Counted from the stretch's first letter, positions 28,470 through 38,704 are shown. The stretch: 64,000 nucleotides of DNA from Nitrosospira sp. Nsp11 (GCF_900142705.1 NZ_FRBV01000001.1:558001-622000), one strand, 5' to 3'. The notes: generated by a model from the sequence alone, not told the origin. Translations and numbers: made by a program.

Positions 28470-29624
28470 TCACTCCCGTTTTCCCTCGAGTGTTGGGGCA
28501 TGCTGATAGGGCCTTGCATCCGCTGGCATGCTTATCAGGAAAGTTGTTCCACGCTGTTCTGCAATCAACTTCAATACTTCCGCCATGGCTTTCCGCAACA
28601 CTGCGGACGTACGGCAGGCCTATGCCCCAGCCGTCCCTGTTCCCCTCTTTTGCAGCGGCTGCTCTTTGGAATACCTGGAATAGGCTTTCGATCTGTTCCG
28701 GAGGAATGGGCTCTCCTTCGTTATGCACGGTCAGCATCACACGCCCATGCACTGGATCAATTTTGATCCTTACAGGAGCGTCAGGAGTGCCATATTTAAG
28801 GGCATTGCCAAGAAGGTTTTCCATTGCCCTTTTGACGGCCTCCCGGTCCCACCAGACTCTGGCCGATTGGGCAATGAGTTGAAAACGCGGTCCATGCGCG
28901 AAGGTGAATTGTTCACACACTTCCTTCGCAAGCTCCTGCATGTCGAATTCCTCGAGACGAAGTTTTAGCCGTTCTCCGCTCTGGAATTTGGCAGCATCGA
29001 GCAAATCCTGAATCATTCCATCCATACGCTCGAGGCTTGCAACAATTTGTCCCGCAAATTCCTTTATCCTGTCGGGATCTGATGACCGTTCAATCAATTG
29101 GGCAGCAAGTTTTGCATTTGATAATGAGTTTCTCAGATCATGCGTCAGGGCGGCCATGAATCTTTCGCGCAGTGCTAATGCGCAAGAGCGAAAGCATTTA
29201 CGGCCTCACGCACTGATCCATCGATGGAAGCATTGATCCGATAAATTTCGTTGTCGTTAAGCTGAACATCATTCGCCTTTAAAACATCAAAGATCGTCCA
29301 TCGCAGTATTTGATATTCAAATATGACTGAATGGACGTTGTAGTTCGTCAGCCTCGCGCGCTCGCCGCCATGCTCACTCGCTACCGTGTTGCTTTCATTA
29401 CCTGTTGCCCTAGGGTAGCCCGGTGTAATCGCTTCTGCGATGTTGTCGTATAGGGACGGGAAGGTATTGATCAGGATCGGGTGGGGCAGCTGTTCAGCTT
29501 TCTTGAGGGATTGCCGAACCCTTTCTGCCCATTCCCAAAGGACATCATCCCGGAGCTCCAGCATTCTTCTGGCAGTTGGAGAAAGCCTATGGGGATCGAG
29601 ATTCTGGTCGGTTGCTAAAGTCAT
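28470..29624 (-). pseudogene. sensor histidine kinase with RsbR-like N-terminal domain, two frameshifts
   Basis: Frame 1 from the ATG at 29624 encodes about 149 residues resembling the RsbR/histidine-kinase N-terminal sensor domain (LSPTARRMLELRDDVLWEWA) and stops at 29175. The next frame continues ALRERFMAALTHDLRNSLSN, the phospho-acceptor H box, then NLLGNALKYG (N box) and GWGIGLPYVRS (G box). Near 28563 the frame changes again: removing one base restores AEQRGTTFLISMPADARPYQ, a normal ATPase end, stopping at 28470. One missing and one extra base leave the total (385 codons) in register. No response regulator is adjacent. It may be a true pseudogene, or the indels may be errors. Confidence 0.8.
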
Positions 29625-30479
29625 AAATGATTGCTCTTGTCTGTAGGGATTTAAAAAACAGCATCTGACAGGTAAGGTCTTTCAAGGGCTGTCTTATGTC
29701 GTTTCCAAATGTGCAATTCGAGGTGTGGCCGCTGCGGCTGCCATGTCTGCCTGTGGATATCAAGGGGAAACAAATTGGGCTTTACCACGTGCTGGATCAG
29801 GGGTACGGGGTGGGTGACTGATGGAACGGCGCGCATTTTAGCGTCCCGTCAGGGGCTTGGTCTAGGAGATTGTGAGATTGCCAAGGACATTCGTGAGCCG
29901 GCGCGCGATGCTTCTGCAAAAGAAAATGTTCTCCCAATAGTATGGCACTTACTTTATCTGGTAGTGGGCGACATTCAGTGTAGGTAAATCAGCCATAAGG
30001 TTCCTGTAATGAAAATACCGCGCCGAGCCCTGGCCTTGAAATTCGCAGCCGGCGCAAGTAAAGGGAATGAAGTGTTTACAGCAAACCTAATTCCATTTTT
30101 ACCCCTTGCCCCTTCCAATAAACGGTCTTTTTGTGGAGATATAAACAAAAGGGCCGAAGGTAACTTCTGCTTTCCATCTGTTGAGCCAAGGTTCCCCAGC
30201 TGTTTGCTCCGCCTATCGGGAGCAGATCAATGGGCTAAATATCGACCTTTTATCGCATCTTATTCTCGGTTTGACACTCAAGGAGACCAACTAAACTCAG
30301 TCAACTCTTAAGATCCAAAAAGTGATCAAGTGCCCCAGAGAGGAAATAAAAAACATTAACAAAAACGAAAGGAAGAGCTGGGAAAACGCAGCAACCTCCA
30401 GCGTCAACGCTTCGGGAAGCGTCGAGTACATCATTACCGACACAGAAGTAGGGACATTTGGTATTCAAGACGAGAATCT
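29625..30479. other. degenerate non-coding stretch
   Basis: No gene here is convincing over 850 bases. A short open frame from GTG 30322, with protein-like sequence around SSVNASGSVEYIITDTEVGT, runs to the right and ends inside the transposase remnant; it might be a gene truncated by that insertion, but I recognise no family. The rest looks like unselected DNA. Confidence 0.4.
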
Positions 30480-30800
30480 CAAGAATGCCACCCGCCGCCT
30501 GGATTTCGTGCATTGATCCTTCAGCGCACAGTCACCACAGGCCTTGGTGGTGTAATCCTTCTTCTGCGCGGTCAATGAAACGCTGGATCGGGTCAAGGTT
30601 GCGCCGGCCGGGCAGCGCCAGCTGTCCGTTTTGGCATCGTAGGCGAACTCATCGCGGCTAAAGTGTACCTTGCCGCGCTTGTTGACGATCCTTGGCCGCG
30701 GCACGATGGCCGTAATGCGCCCTGCTCGCATTGGCTGCCTTGTTCCCCATTTGAATAACCGGAATCTGCAACGACTGTCGCACTCTTGACTGCAGGAGTG
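30480..30800 (-). pseudogene. fragment of an IS1182-type transposase
   Basis: In one minus-strand frame SATVVADSGYSNGEQ is found at about 30795-30745, the conserved end of the catalytic core of IS1182-type transposases. A frameshift later the match resumes with ITAIVPRPRIVNKRGKVHF, FAYDAKTDSWRCPAGATLTR and ACGDCALKDQCTKSRRR, the Cys-rich region of these enzymes. The match stops near 30480, and nothing upstream supplies the N-terminal half. It is a truncated, frameshifted relic with no visible terminal repeats. Confidence 0.8.
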
Positions 30801-30903
30801 CGTGGTCCAAACTGTATGAGCTAGCAAAAAGTATTAATCTGATTTCCCGGACGCGACAAGCTTTAAGCAGCTTTCCGATATTTTCCATCTCAAACCCGCT
30901 TCG

Positions 30904-30935
30904 GCTGGTCTTTTGTTTTGCTGGTCTTTTGTTTT
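30904..30935. repeat. 16-bp tandem direct repeat
   Basis: GCTGGTCTTTTGTTTT occurs twice with no spacer (30904-30919 and 30920-30935), in the AT-rich flank of the transposase relic. It may be a slippage duplication or a target-site footprint. Confidence 0.8.
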
Positions 30936-31211
30936 ATTGGCTCCTTTTTAGCCTTGTTCTTTTTCTACTTTGACCTGTTTCAAATACACTCTGCCCTTGG
31001 CACCCGTTGGTACAAATGTAGGCGCCTTTAATCAAGAGGGACCAATATTCGTGGCAATAAGGTAAGGAAGGCGCCATTTCTTGAGTAGTAGGCGACTTTC
31101 TTTCCCTCCGGTGTTGGTGTTGCCGCACCCAGCCCATCGATTTACTGTTCGCGCGAAAATTGCTTAGGAGCCCCTCTTCTATTCTGCTTTACAAAAGATC
31201 TTATAGCTATC

Positions 31212-31253
31212 AAAGCTCGAGCATGTAATCGCACCTAGGTTGAGCTTTTTTTT
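31212..31253 (+). terminator. T-tailed hairpin between the relic and the GGDEF/EAL gene
   Basis: AAAGCTC (31212-31218) pairs with GAGCTTT (from 31242) across a 23-base loop and runs into a tract of eight T. It resembles an intrinsic terminator, but no intact plus-strand gene lies directly upstream. The remaining 180 bases before 31436 show no clear promoter. Confidence 0.4.
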
Positions 31254-31435
31254 GCCGCTATGTTACTTTGCCATGCAAACAAGCGGTAAGGAGCAATAAG
31301 CGTTTTTTGCTTAAATTGGATTTGTTCGAGAGCGTCAAATGAGTATTTCATAGAGTACCTAGACTCTGTGCCTACCTAAATTCGAATCTTGAGCGCCTAC
31401 ATTCTGGCTCAAGAAGCCTTCTTAAGGAAAATCAA

Positions 31436-33859
31436 ATGAGCAGTCAAATGGATGATCTTTTCGGTCATGACGGGTTTTACTATGGGCATGACCATCTTTG
31501 GGGGTCTGACGTTTGGCTGCACATTATCTCCAACGCGATTTCTGCTCTGGCATATTTTTCCATTGTTTTTTTGCTAGCTTGTTTCCTAAGACGCCGCCCT
31601 GATTTAGGATTCAAATCTGCGTTTATGATGTTCGGGCTATTTATTATGTTGGGTGGGGTTAGCCATTCAGCAAATATCGTAACGCTTTGGACGCCGACAT
31701 ATTGGCTGGGAAGCGTCATCAAGGTTTTAAGCGCCTTTACCTCACTTGCCACCGCGGTAATGTTATGGCCATTAATAATCAGGGCCCTAGCTCTTCCCAA
31801 GCCGAGCGAGCTGTTGAGGCATGCTTCGGAGATACAAACAGAACTCCGCCGTAATACTGCCGAGGGCAATGCAATAGAAATTGGGCTCCGTCTGAACATT
31901 AAGAACGGCCATGAAATACAAATTGGGCTCCGTCGGAACATTACGGAAGGCAACGAAACACAGATGGGGCTTCGGCGCGATATTACCGAGGGGAACGAAA
32001 TACAGGCAGGGCTCCGCCGAAACATTACGGAAGGCAACGAAACACAGATGGGGCTCCGTCGCGATATTACCGAGGGGGATGAAATACAGGCGGGACTCCG
32101 CCGGAACATTGCGGAAGGTAATGAAATACAGACAGGACTCCGTCGGAAAATTACTGCCGGCCAGTTTGCAGAAAAGGTGCTATTTGAAGAAAAGGAGCTC
32201 TTGCGCATTACATTAAACTGCATTGGGGACGCGGTTATAACAACGGACACTTCCGGCACAGTTACTTATCTAAACCCGGTCGCCGAATGCATGACCGGCT
32301 GGACTTCAGCAGAAGCTAATGGCCTTCCGCTGCGCGATATTTTTCATATCATAGACGCATACACACGTGAACTCGCTCCGAGCCCGGTCGAGTTGGTTCT
32401 TCAGCAAGAGCAGTCTGTGCGTCTGGCAATTAATACGGTCCTGATACAACGCGGCGGCACGACTTATCCTATTGAAGACTCGGCGGCGCCGATACGGGAC
32501 CAAAATGGAAGAATCGTAGGCACAATTCTTGTGTTCCATGACGTAACGGAAGCGAAAGAAATGGCGGCCCAGGTAACTTATCAGGCATCGCATGATGCGT
32601 TGACCGGCCTTCTTAACCGGCGCGAGTTTGAACGACGCGTGGAGCACGCATTGCTGACGGGCAAACAGGACTCTAAGCAGCATACGTTGCTGTATCTCGA
32701 TCTTGATCAGTTCAAGATCGTGAACGATACCTCCGGCCACGTGGCTGGCGATGAATTATTGAGACAACTAACCGGCATACTGCAAGCCAAGCTCCGCAAA
32801 AGCGATACGCTGGCTCGTCTAGGTGGCGATGAGTTTGGCGTGTTGCTGGAATCTTGCCCCACGGAAGCTGCCTTTAGGGTGGCGGAGCTACTGCGAAAAA
32901 CGGTGCGAGAATTTCGTTTTGTTTGGGAAGAGAAGGTGTTCCAGCTCGGTTTAAGTGTCGGACTGGTTACTTTCAGCGACGGCAAAGAGACACTCGGGGA
33001 TGTCCTACGTATGGCTGATGCGGCCTGCTATCTTGCCAAGGACAAGGGCCGCAATCGCGTGCAGATCTATTCACCGGAAGACACAGGACTCGCGCTACGT
33101 CATGGAGAAATGGGATGGGTAGTGCGGATTCAGAAAGCACTGGAAGAGAATCGTTTCGTCCTGTACTCGCAAAAAATATTGGGATTGAATAGTTTAGAGG
33201 ATGGCGATCACTATGAACTACTACTTCGAATGCAAGGCGAGGACGGAACACTAATACCGCCGATGGCATTCATCCCGGCAGCGGAGCGCTACGGCTTGAT
33301 GCCTCAACTCGATCGTTGGGTGGTCACTACCGCTTTTTCGCAATACGAGGGCCGGCATCCGCCGGGTACTTCTGTCGGCACATGCTCTATCAACCTTTCC
33401 GGCGCATCAGTCTGCGATGAAAATTTTTATGAATTCGTAATCGAGCAATTCGCCCTGTATAAGGTTCCGCCTGAGGGGATCTGTTTCGAAATCACGGAAA
33501 CCTCGGCAATTGCAAATCTGACTCAAGCGGTTATTTTGATGGGAAAATTAAAAAAAATTGGCTGCCGGTTTTCCCTTGATGATTTTGGGAGCGGGATGTC
33601 TTCATTTACTTATCTCAAGCGTTTGCCAGTCGATTATTTAAAAATCGACGGCGGGTTCGTAAAGGGCATGGTGGATGATCCCATTGACAAGGCAATGGTC
33701 GAGGCAATCAATTCCATAGGGCATGTCATGCATATCAAAACGATCGCTGAATTTGTGGAGAACAGTGCAATTTTGGATCTGTTACGACGTATGGGCGTGG
33801 ATTATGCCCAGGGATATGGAATCGAAAAGCCGCGTTTGAATTGTCTTTCAGAAACCTAA
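31436..33859 (+). CDS. ethylene-receptor-like membrane domain, PAS, GGDEF and EAL protein (cyclic di-GMP turnover)
   Basis: An 807-residue membrane signalling protein. Residues 20-125 form three helices closely like the plant ethylene receptor ETR1 sensor: VWLHIISNAISALAYFSI, FGLFIMLGGVSHSANIVTLW and TYWLGSVIKVLSAFTSLATA. ETR1 binds Cu(I) through Cys65 and His69; here they correspond to Gly73 and His77, and Asp25 corresponds to Asn33. Residues 132-243 are eight 14-residue repeats. A PAS domain (about 255-370) precedes GGDEF (463-467) with an RKSD inhibitory site (454-457), and an EAL domain with ELLLR (594-598), EITET and DDFGSG (715-720). Both output domains keep key residues, so it may make and degrade cyclic di-GMP. 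The gene stands alone. Confidence 0.92.
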   Translation: MSSQMDDLFGHDGFYYGHDHLWGSDVWLHIISNAISALAYFSIVFLLACFLRRRPDLGFKSAFMMFGLFIMLGGVSHSANIVTLWTPTYWLGSVIKVLSAFTSLATAVMLWPLIIRALALPKPSELLRHASEIQTELRRNTAEGNAIEIGLRLNIKNGHEIQIGLRRNITEGNETQMGLRRDITEGNEIQAGLRRNITEGNETQMGLRRDITEGDEIQAGLRRNIAEGNEIQTGLRRKITAGQFAEKVLFEEKELLRITLNCIGDAVITTDTSGTVTYLNPVAECMTGWTSAEANGLPLRDIFHIIDAYTRELAPSPVELVLQQEQSVRLAINTVLIQRGGTTYPIEDSAAPIRDQNGRIVGTILVFHDVTEAKEMAAQVTYQASHDALTGLLNRREFERRVEHALLTGKQDSKQHTLLYLDLDQFKIVNDTSGHVAGDELLRQLTGILQAKLRKSDTLARLGGDEFGVLLESCPTEAAFRVAELLRKTVREFRFVWEEKVFQLGLSVGLVTFSDGKETLGDVLRMADAACYLAKDKGRNRVQIYSPEDTGLALRHGEMGWVVRIQKALEENRFVLYSQKILGLNSLEDGDHYELLLRMQGEDGTLIPPMAFIPAAERYGLMPQLDRWVVTTAFSQYEGRHPPGTSVGTCSINLSGASVCDENFYEFVIEQFALYKVPPEGICFEITETSAIANLTQAVILMGKLKKIGCRFSLDDFGSGMSSFTYLKRLPVDYLKIDGGFVKGMVDDPIDKAMVEAINSIGHVMHIKTIAEFVENSAILDLLRRMGVDYAQGYGIEKPRLNCLSET
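31829..32164 (+). repeat. eight tandem 42-bp repeats encoding a 14-residue coiled-coil-like linker
   Basis: Eight head-to-tail units, typically EIQAGLRRNITEGN or ETQMGLRRDITEGN, encode residues 132-243 of the GGDEF/EAL protein. Units 3 to 8 are the most alike, with alternating pairs (4 and 6, 5 and 7), suggesting growth by duplication of an 84-bp double unit. Fourteen residues equal two heptads, consistent with a helical signalling linker of variable length. Confidence 0.93.
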
Positions 33860-33953
33860 TGGAAATTTGACGCTGGCTTTCCGACGGATTTGTTTTCCCC
33901 GCCTCGCTCGGATGGCAGGAACCACTGTTCTCATCTCATATCTTCTCGTGCCA

Positions 33954-34754
33954 TCAGTGTTTTTGCTGCATCAATTCCCCGCGCACCACAATCAAAATAC
34001 CAATCGCGCTCATCATCGCTCCATGAATCCATAGAATTATTCCGCCGATCTGCTGATCCGCTATCGCGCCCAATCCCCCGATCGCGCGGCCGCAAATCGT
34101 GTATATCGGGTAGAGTTCGCTGGAAGCGAAGAATATCATTGCGCCTATCACGATTTGTGGCGGAATGACTGCGAGCATCATGGCAATGCGCGAACCTGGC
34201 GATAGCCGGACCGAAAATATGGGCCCACGATGGAGAACGATCCCCCAGAAGAATAAACCGTTTATAAACATGCTCCAGTTCATCAGGCGATACAAGCGCC
34301 AGTCGATCATTGCGGTAAAGTGGACGGAAGGCAATAACCAGAAACCGATGAGCCCACAGAACAGGGTGACGGCTACAACGGGATTACATAAGGCAGACAA
34401 GAGATATTGAACCGGTTTCCACTCCGCGATGAGACGGCACGCTCGCTGCCCAGCCTCAGGCATGCCCGCCCGGAGCGTAGCCACGGGACTGCTCAGCACG
34501 ACGAGAAACGGTCCAAGGTGGTGCAATACGAGATGCTGAAGCCGATGAATGAAGAATTGATGTTCGGCGTAATAATCGAACTGCGTGTGAGAAACCAGAT
34601 AGATAAAGGCAAGTCCCGTCCAGAAATATAGTTTCTGTTGAAATCGTGGATTGCTTCTGGCGCGACCTCTCAAAAACAGCGCCGCCACAACAACCGTGGC
34701 AATAAAAACGGGCGCTGACTCTTCCCAAGGTGTGAACCAATACAACAAATCCAT
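33954..34754 (-). CDS. ctaG: cytochrome c oxidase assembly protein, CtaG (caa3) family
   Basis: This Bacillus-type CtaG family helps assemble the caa3 oxidase, probably in copper or haem delivery. The 266-residue protein has about seven membrane helices and the family's histidine-rich segments FIHRLQHLVLHHLGPFL and WGIVLHRGP. It is unrelated to the Cox11/CtaG of mitochondria. It is followed on the same strand by no gene and preceded by an SCO gene, and it lies about 6 kb from the oxidase operon, which is also caa3-like; the pairing suggests a common function. Confidence 0.88.
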   Translation of the reverse strand: MDLLYWFTPWEESAPVFIATVVVAALFLRGRARSNPRFQQKLYFWTGLAFIYLVSHTQFDYYAEHQFFIHRLQHLVLHHLGPFLVVLSSPVATLRAGMPEAGQRACRLIAEWKPVQYLLSALCNPVVAVTLFCGLIGFWLLPSVHFTAMIDWRLYRLMNWSMFINGLFFWGIVLHRGPIFSVRLSPGSRIAMMLAVIPPQIVIGAMIFFASSELYPIYTICGRAIGGLGAIADQQIGGIILWIHGAMMSAIGILIVVRGELMQQKH

Positions 34755-34875
34755 TACCGGAGAGGTTCCAAAGGTGGCGTTCGGCGCACTCTCGCAATAA
34801 AACCGAGCCTTATTCCAGCGTCAGTCTTATTTCAAGCCGGTGCAGTTATTTGGCGTTACTTGGTTTGGGTTTTAC

Positions 34876-35502
34876 CTAATGAGCAGTTTCAAGCAAGCGC
34901 CGCACGTCTTGCGCCAAGTGCTCGTCGGAATCGGCGGACGTAGCAAGCAAGCGCGCTCGACCTTGTGAATCAAAAATATATACCGCATCACCATGATCGA
35001 TACCGCCGGCTTCGCCAATCTTTGACCGAGGACGATAAGCTGCTCGATATTGTTTCGTAAGACGTTCGATATCGCTTGTTGTCCCGGTTAGTCCGATTGC
35101 ACGGTCAGGATCAAATTGCGTGACATAACGGTGGAGGACTTGCGGCGTATCGCGTCCCGGATCAAGTGTGACAAACAGGATGCGCACTCGGTTCGCATCG
35201 TTTCCCAACAACTGCATTACGCGCGCGAGGCGAGCCATTGAAACCGGACACTCGGAATCGCAATTTGTAAACCCGAAGTACATCAATAGTAAATGCCCTT
35301 CATAAGTCGTTGGAGTTACAAGCCTGCCGTTATCGGCAGTCAGGGAAAACTTCAGGTCCGGCAGATGTCCGGTCACCTCTTCCACATGCCAGGGCTTCTG
35401 GGAAATGCATGCATTCAGGGCAAATGCGGCAAACGCTATCATCAGCGCCAAAATAAACCGGCCTGATACGAAACATTCCATTCTGATTACACTCTTGTTC
35501 AT
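34876..35502 (-). CDS. SCO1/SenC copper chaperone lipoprotein
   Basis: SCO proteins deliver copper to the CuA centre of oxidase subunit II. The 208-residue product has a lipoprotein signal with Cys32 (FALNAC), a thioredoxin fold, the copper CxxxC at Cys81 and Cys85 (FTNCDSECPVSMARL) and the third ligand His170 in GIDHGDAVYIFD. FVTLDPGRDTP is also typical. It lies upstream of ctaG on the same strand with a 121-base gap. I infer that it loads CoxB of the same region. Confidence 0.93.
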   Translation of the reverse strand: MNKSVIRMECFVSGRFILALMIAFAAFALNACISQKPWHVEEVTGHLPDLKFSLTADNGRLVTPTTYEGHLLLMYFGFTNCDSECPVSMARLARVMQLLGNDANRVRILFVTLDPGRDTPQVLHRYVTQFDPDRAIGLTGTTSDIERLTKQYRAAYRPRSKIGEAGGIDHGDAVYIFDSQGRARLLATSADSDEHLAQDVRRLLETAH

Positions 35503-35762
35503 CGATAATTTTTTCAGGAATTATTCGTGGTGGAGTTGGCGCGCCTGATTTAATATAGCATTCAATATCGCTATTGCACGAATCGAGGAAACCCTTTATA
35601 TTTCTCGCATGAAGCAAACAAACTACATTTCCCCGCTCCGCCTTTTACACCGCCCGCAGCTTCTCGCACGGCCGCTGCTGCGCTTCGCGCGCTAATATTA
35701 TTCCCCCTCTCTAGTTTTTATCCTGCGGAATCGGTTCCTGGATTCTGTATCGCACTTCAAGT

Positions 35763-37319
35763 ATGCTTCCAGAAACGGAGAAGTCATTGAAAGATCATTT
35801 AATTATTTTCGACACCACGCTGCGTGATGGTGAGCAGAGTCCCGGTGCGTCCATGACCAGAGAGGAAAAGGTGCGTATCGCACGGCAACTGGAGCGCATG
35901 CGCGTGGACGTAATTGAAGCAGGCTTCCCGGCCGCGTCCAACGGTGACTTCGAGGCGGTGAAAGCGGTAGCGGATTCGATCAAGGACAGCATTGTTTGTG
36001 GCCTCGCCCGCGCGACTGAAGCCGATATCAACCGCGCTGGTGAAGCTTTGCGGGGTGCGAGTTCGGCACGTATTCATACTTTTATTGCCACCTCACCCAT
36101 TCATATGGAGAAGAAATTGCGCATGTCTCCAGACCAAGTGGTGGAACAGGCCGTAAAAGCAGTGAAATGGGCACGTCAATATACGGATGATGTGGAATTC
36201 TCACCCGAAGATGCAGGCCGCTCGGACATCACGTTCCTCTGCCGTATTCTGGAGTCCGTTATTAATGCGGGCGCCACCACCGTGAATATACCGGACACCG
36301 TTGGCTACACGATGCCGGAGCAATTTGGAAAGCTCATTCATACTCTGCGCGAGCGTATACCCGATTCCGATAAGGTGGTGTTTTCGGTGCATTGCCATAA
36401 CGACCTCGGGTTGGCGGTAGCAAATTCCTTGTCGGCAGTCATGAACGGAGCGCGACAAGTTGAATGCACTATAAATGGCCTGGGTGAGCGTGCCGGCAAC
36501 GCTGCGCTGGAGGAAATTGTGTTGGCGGTACGGACTCGCCAGGATTTTTTCCCCTGCGATACACGCATAGATACGGTTCATATTGTACCCGCAAGCAAAC
36601 TGGTATCAGGCATTACCGGTTTTCCGGTTCAGCCGAACAAGGCCATCGTCGGCGCCAACGCGTTTGCTCATGAATCCGGCATACATCAGGATGGTGTACT
36701 CAAGCACCGCGAAACGTACGAAATCATGCGGGCCGAGGATGTTGGCTGGGGCGCCAACAAATTGCTGCTCGGCAAACATTCCGGACGCAACGCATTTCGC
36801 CGCCGTTTGGCGGAGCTCGGGATCGAATTGGAATCAGAAGAGGTGCTCAACGCCACATTTATGCGTTTTAAGGAGTTAGCGGATAAGAAGCACGACATCT
36901 TTGACGAAGATCTGCATGCGCTGGTTTCGGACGATGCCATGGCCTTACATGAACACTATAAGCTTCTGTCGCTCACGGCTCACAGCGAAACGGGAGAAAC
37001 GCCCCATGCGAGTATCGTGATTGCGGAAGAAGGCAGGGAATCACGCGCCGAATCGGACGGAAGTGGGCCAGTCGACGCCACCTTCCGGGCGATTGAAAAA
37101 ATCCTGGCCAGCGGCGCCGAGCTGCAGTTATTCTCTGTCAATGCCATAACGAGCGGTACCGATTCACAAGGGGAGGTCACGGTACGATTGCAGAAATCCG
37201 GCCGCATCGTCAATGGCAACGGGGCGGATACGGATATTGTCGTGGCCTCTGCCAAAGCCTATCTCAGCGCACTTAACAAACTTCACAGCAAGCTCGAGCG
37301 GGCCCACCCACAAGTGTAA
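35763..37319 (+). CDS. leuA: 2-isopropylmalate synthase
   Basis: LeuA condenses acetyl-CoA and 2-oxoisovalerate in leucine synthesis. The 518-residue frame begins at ATG 35763; a TTG at 35787 has the better ribosome site (GGAG six bases before it) and gives [18 protein letters not shown] near the start, so the true N-terminus may be eight residues shorter. The TIM-barrel has the metal motifs [14 protein letters not shown] and [14 protein letters not shown], plus [14 protein letters not shown] and HESGIHQDG. The C-terminal leucine-binding regulatory domain covers about 390-518. In many Betaproteobacteria leuA follows ilvC-pssA; here it is 28 kb away. Confidence 0.95.
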   Translation: MLPETEKSLKDHLIIFDTTLRDGEQSPGASMTREEKVRIARQLERMRVDVIEAGFPAASNGDFEAVKAVADSIKDSIVCGLARATEADINRAGEALRGASSARIHTFIATSPIHMEKKLRMSPDQVVEQAVKAVKWARQYTDDVEFSPEDAGRSDITFLCRILESVINAGATTVNIPDTVGYTMPEQFGKLIHTLRERIPDSDKVVFSVHCHNDLGLAVANSLSAVMNGARQVECTINGLGERAGNAALEEIVLAVRTRQDFFPCDTRIDTVHIVPASKLVSGITGFPVQPNKAIVGANAFAHESGIHQDGVLKHRETYEIMRAEDVGWGANKLLLGKHSGRNAFRRRLAELGIELESEEVLNATFMRFKELADKKHDIFDEDLHALVSDDAMALHEHYKLLSLTAHSETGETPHASIVIAEEGRESRAESDGSGPVDATFRAIEKILASGAELQLFSVNAITSGTDSQGEVTVRLQKSGRIVNGNGADTDIVVASAKAYLSALNKLHSKLERAHPQV

Positions 37320-37437
37320 TCGGGGACTAGAAGGGCAGCATCATGGATCAGATGCAAGACCCGTTGTCTTGCTTCAAAAGCATAGGATACGCATTGGGTT
37401 TTTCTCTCAATCCTGTCGACTGGTCTCACAACTACTC

Positions 37438-38673
37438 ATGAAATCCTCGCGGTCGCTGGATTTTATACGCTATGTTCTTGTGCGCTTTTTTCAACATAAC
37501 TGCACACAGATCGCCGCAAGCCTCACCTTTACGACACTGCTCTCATTGGTGCCGTTGATCGCTATCGCACTGTCCGTAGTGGCGGCATTTCCCGCTTTCG
37601 GAGAAATGTCGGATCAGATAAAAACATTTATCCTCACTACGATGATGCCGGAAGCGGCAAACAAGGTGATCGCAGTATATATGCAACAGTTCGCTGATAA
37701 TGCGGTAAAACTTACTGCCATTGGCACTGCTTTTCTGGGCGTGACTGCACTTGCCCTGATGTTGACGATCGATAAAGCGTTGAATTCCATTTGGCGCGTG
37801 GCGCGGTTGCGTCCGCTCTTGCATCGGCTGCTCATCTATTGGGCTGTGCTGACCATCGGCCCGTTGTTGATTGGCGCAAGCTTGTCGCTTACTTCCTGGT
37901 TGATCGGGATATCCATGGGCCTGACCCGGGATATTCCAGGCATTGATGTCGCACTTCTGCAGCTGGGGCCCCTAATGCTGACGAGTATCGCATTTTCGGT
38001 TCCCTATCTTATCGTGCCCAATCGTCAAATTTCCTTGCGTCATGCTGTAGCCGGCGGCTTGGCCGCAGCGGTGGGATTTGAGATAATGAAACAGGGATTC
38101 GCGTTTTACATCACCCGGTTTCCCACGTATCAGGCAGTATATGGAGCATTTGCCACTATACCTATATTTCTGATGTGGATTTATCTCTCATGGCTGATGG
38201 TGCTGCTCGGCGCTGTCATTGCCGCTTCCCTGTCAAGCTGGCGTTTTGGTGATTGGCGGCACGACGCGGCGGTTCAGGGTAAGCAATTCCTGGACGCATT
38301 ACGCCTGTTGCAGATATTGGGCGAAGCCCTCAGGAAAGGTACGGTTGAAACCTATTCCAGTTTGCAACGACAACTAAAGCTGAATATGGAAGAAATGGAG
38401 CCGATACTGGCGCTCTTGACCCAGGCGAACCTGGTTCAGCAGGTAAAAACAGGAGGATGGGTTCAAATAATCGAACCCGAGCAGGTTACGGTGGCGGATA
38501 TTTATCGCCTCTTTACATTTCGCCCCGAGGCGCTGCGGTCGACAGCGGCAGGTAGTGTAGAGCTGGAGCGTCTGCTGGAGAACATTACGACGGGTATGAA
38601 TGAAAAAATGAATGTATCGCTAGCGCAACTTTTTGCGCCAAAACCCAATAATGAAGGGCATGTTTTCGCGTGA
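37438..38673 (+). CDS. YihY/UPF0761 family inner-membrane protein
   Basis: The family was once named ribonuclease BN, but that activity belongs to another protein; its role is unknown. The ATG at 37438 gives 411 residues starting MKSSRSLDFIRYVLVRFFQ. Six membrane helices span about 30-280, with the signatures QIAASLTFTTLLSLVP and YGAFATIPIFLMWIYLSW. A C-terminal cytosolic domain of about 130 residues, resembling a winged helix, is common in Betaproteobacteria but absent from E. coli YihY. The open frame reaches back into leuA, but the upstream part is not family-like. Confidence 0.9.
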   Translation: MKSSRSLDFIRYVLVRFFQHNCTQIAASLTFTTLLSLVPLIAIALSVVAAFPAFGEMSDQIKTFILTTMMPEAANKVIAVYMQQFADNAVKLTAIGTAFLGVTALALMLTIDKALNSIWRVARLRPLLHRLLIYWAVLTIGPLLIGASLSLTSWLIGISMGLTRDIPGIDVALLQLGPLMLTSIAFSVPYLIVPNRQISLRHAVAGGLAAAVGFEIMKQGFAFYITRFPTYQAVYGAFATIPIFLMWIYLSWLMVLLGAVIAASLSSWRFGDWRHDAAVQGKQFLDALRLLQILGEALRKGTVETYSSLQRQLKLNMEEMEPILALLTQANLVQQVKTGGWVQIIEPEQVTVADIYRLFTFRPEALRSTAAGSVELERLLENITTGMNEKMNVSLAQLFAPKPNNEGHVFA

Positions 38674-38704
38674 GTATTCCTTATAAAAGCGGATTCGGCA
38701 AGAA

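Noticed and set aside
31911-32216. A second reading frame open across the 42-bp repeats
   Set aside because: Because each repeat unit is a multiple of three, any frame open in one unit stays open in all; there is no ribosome site and no domain.
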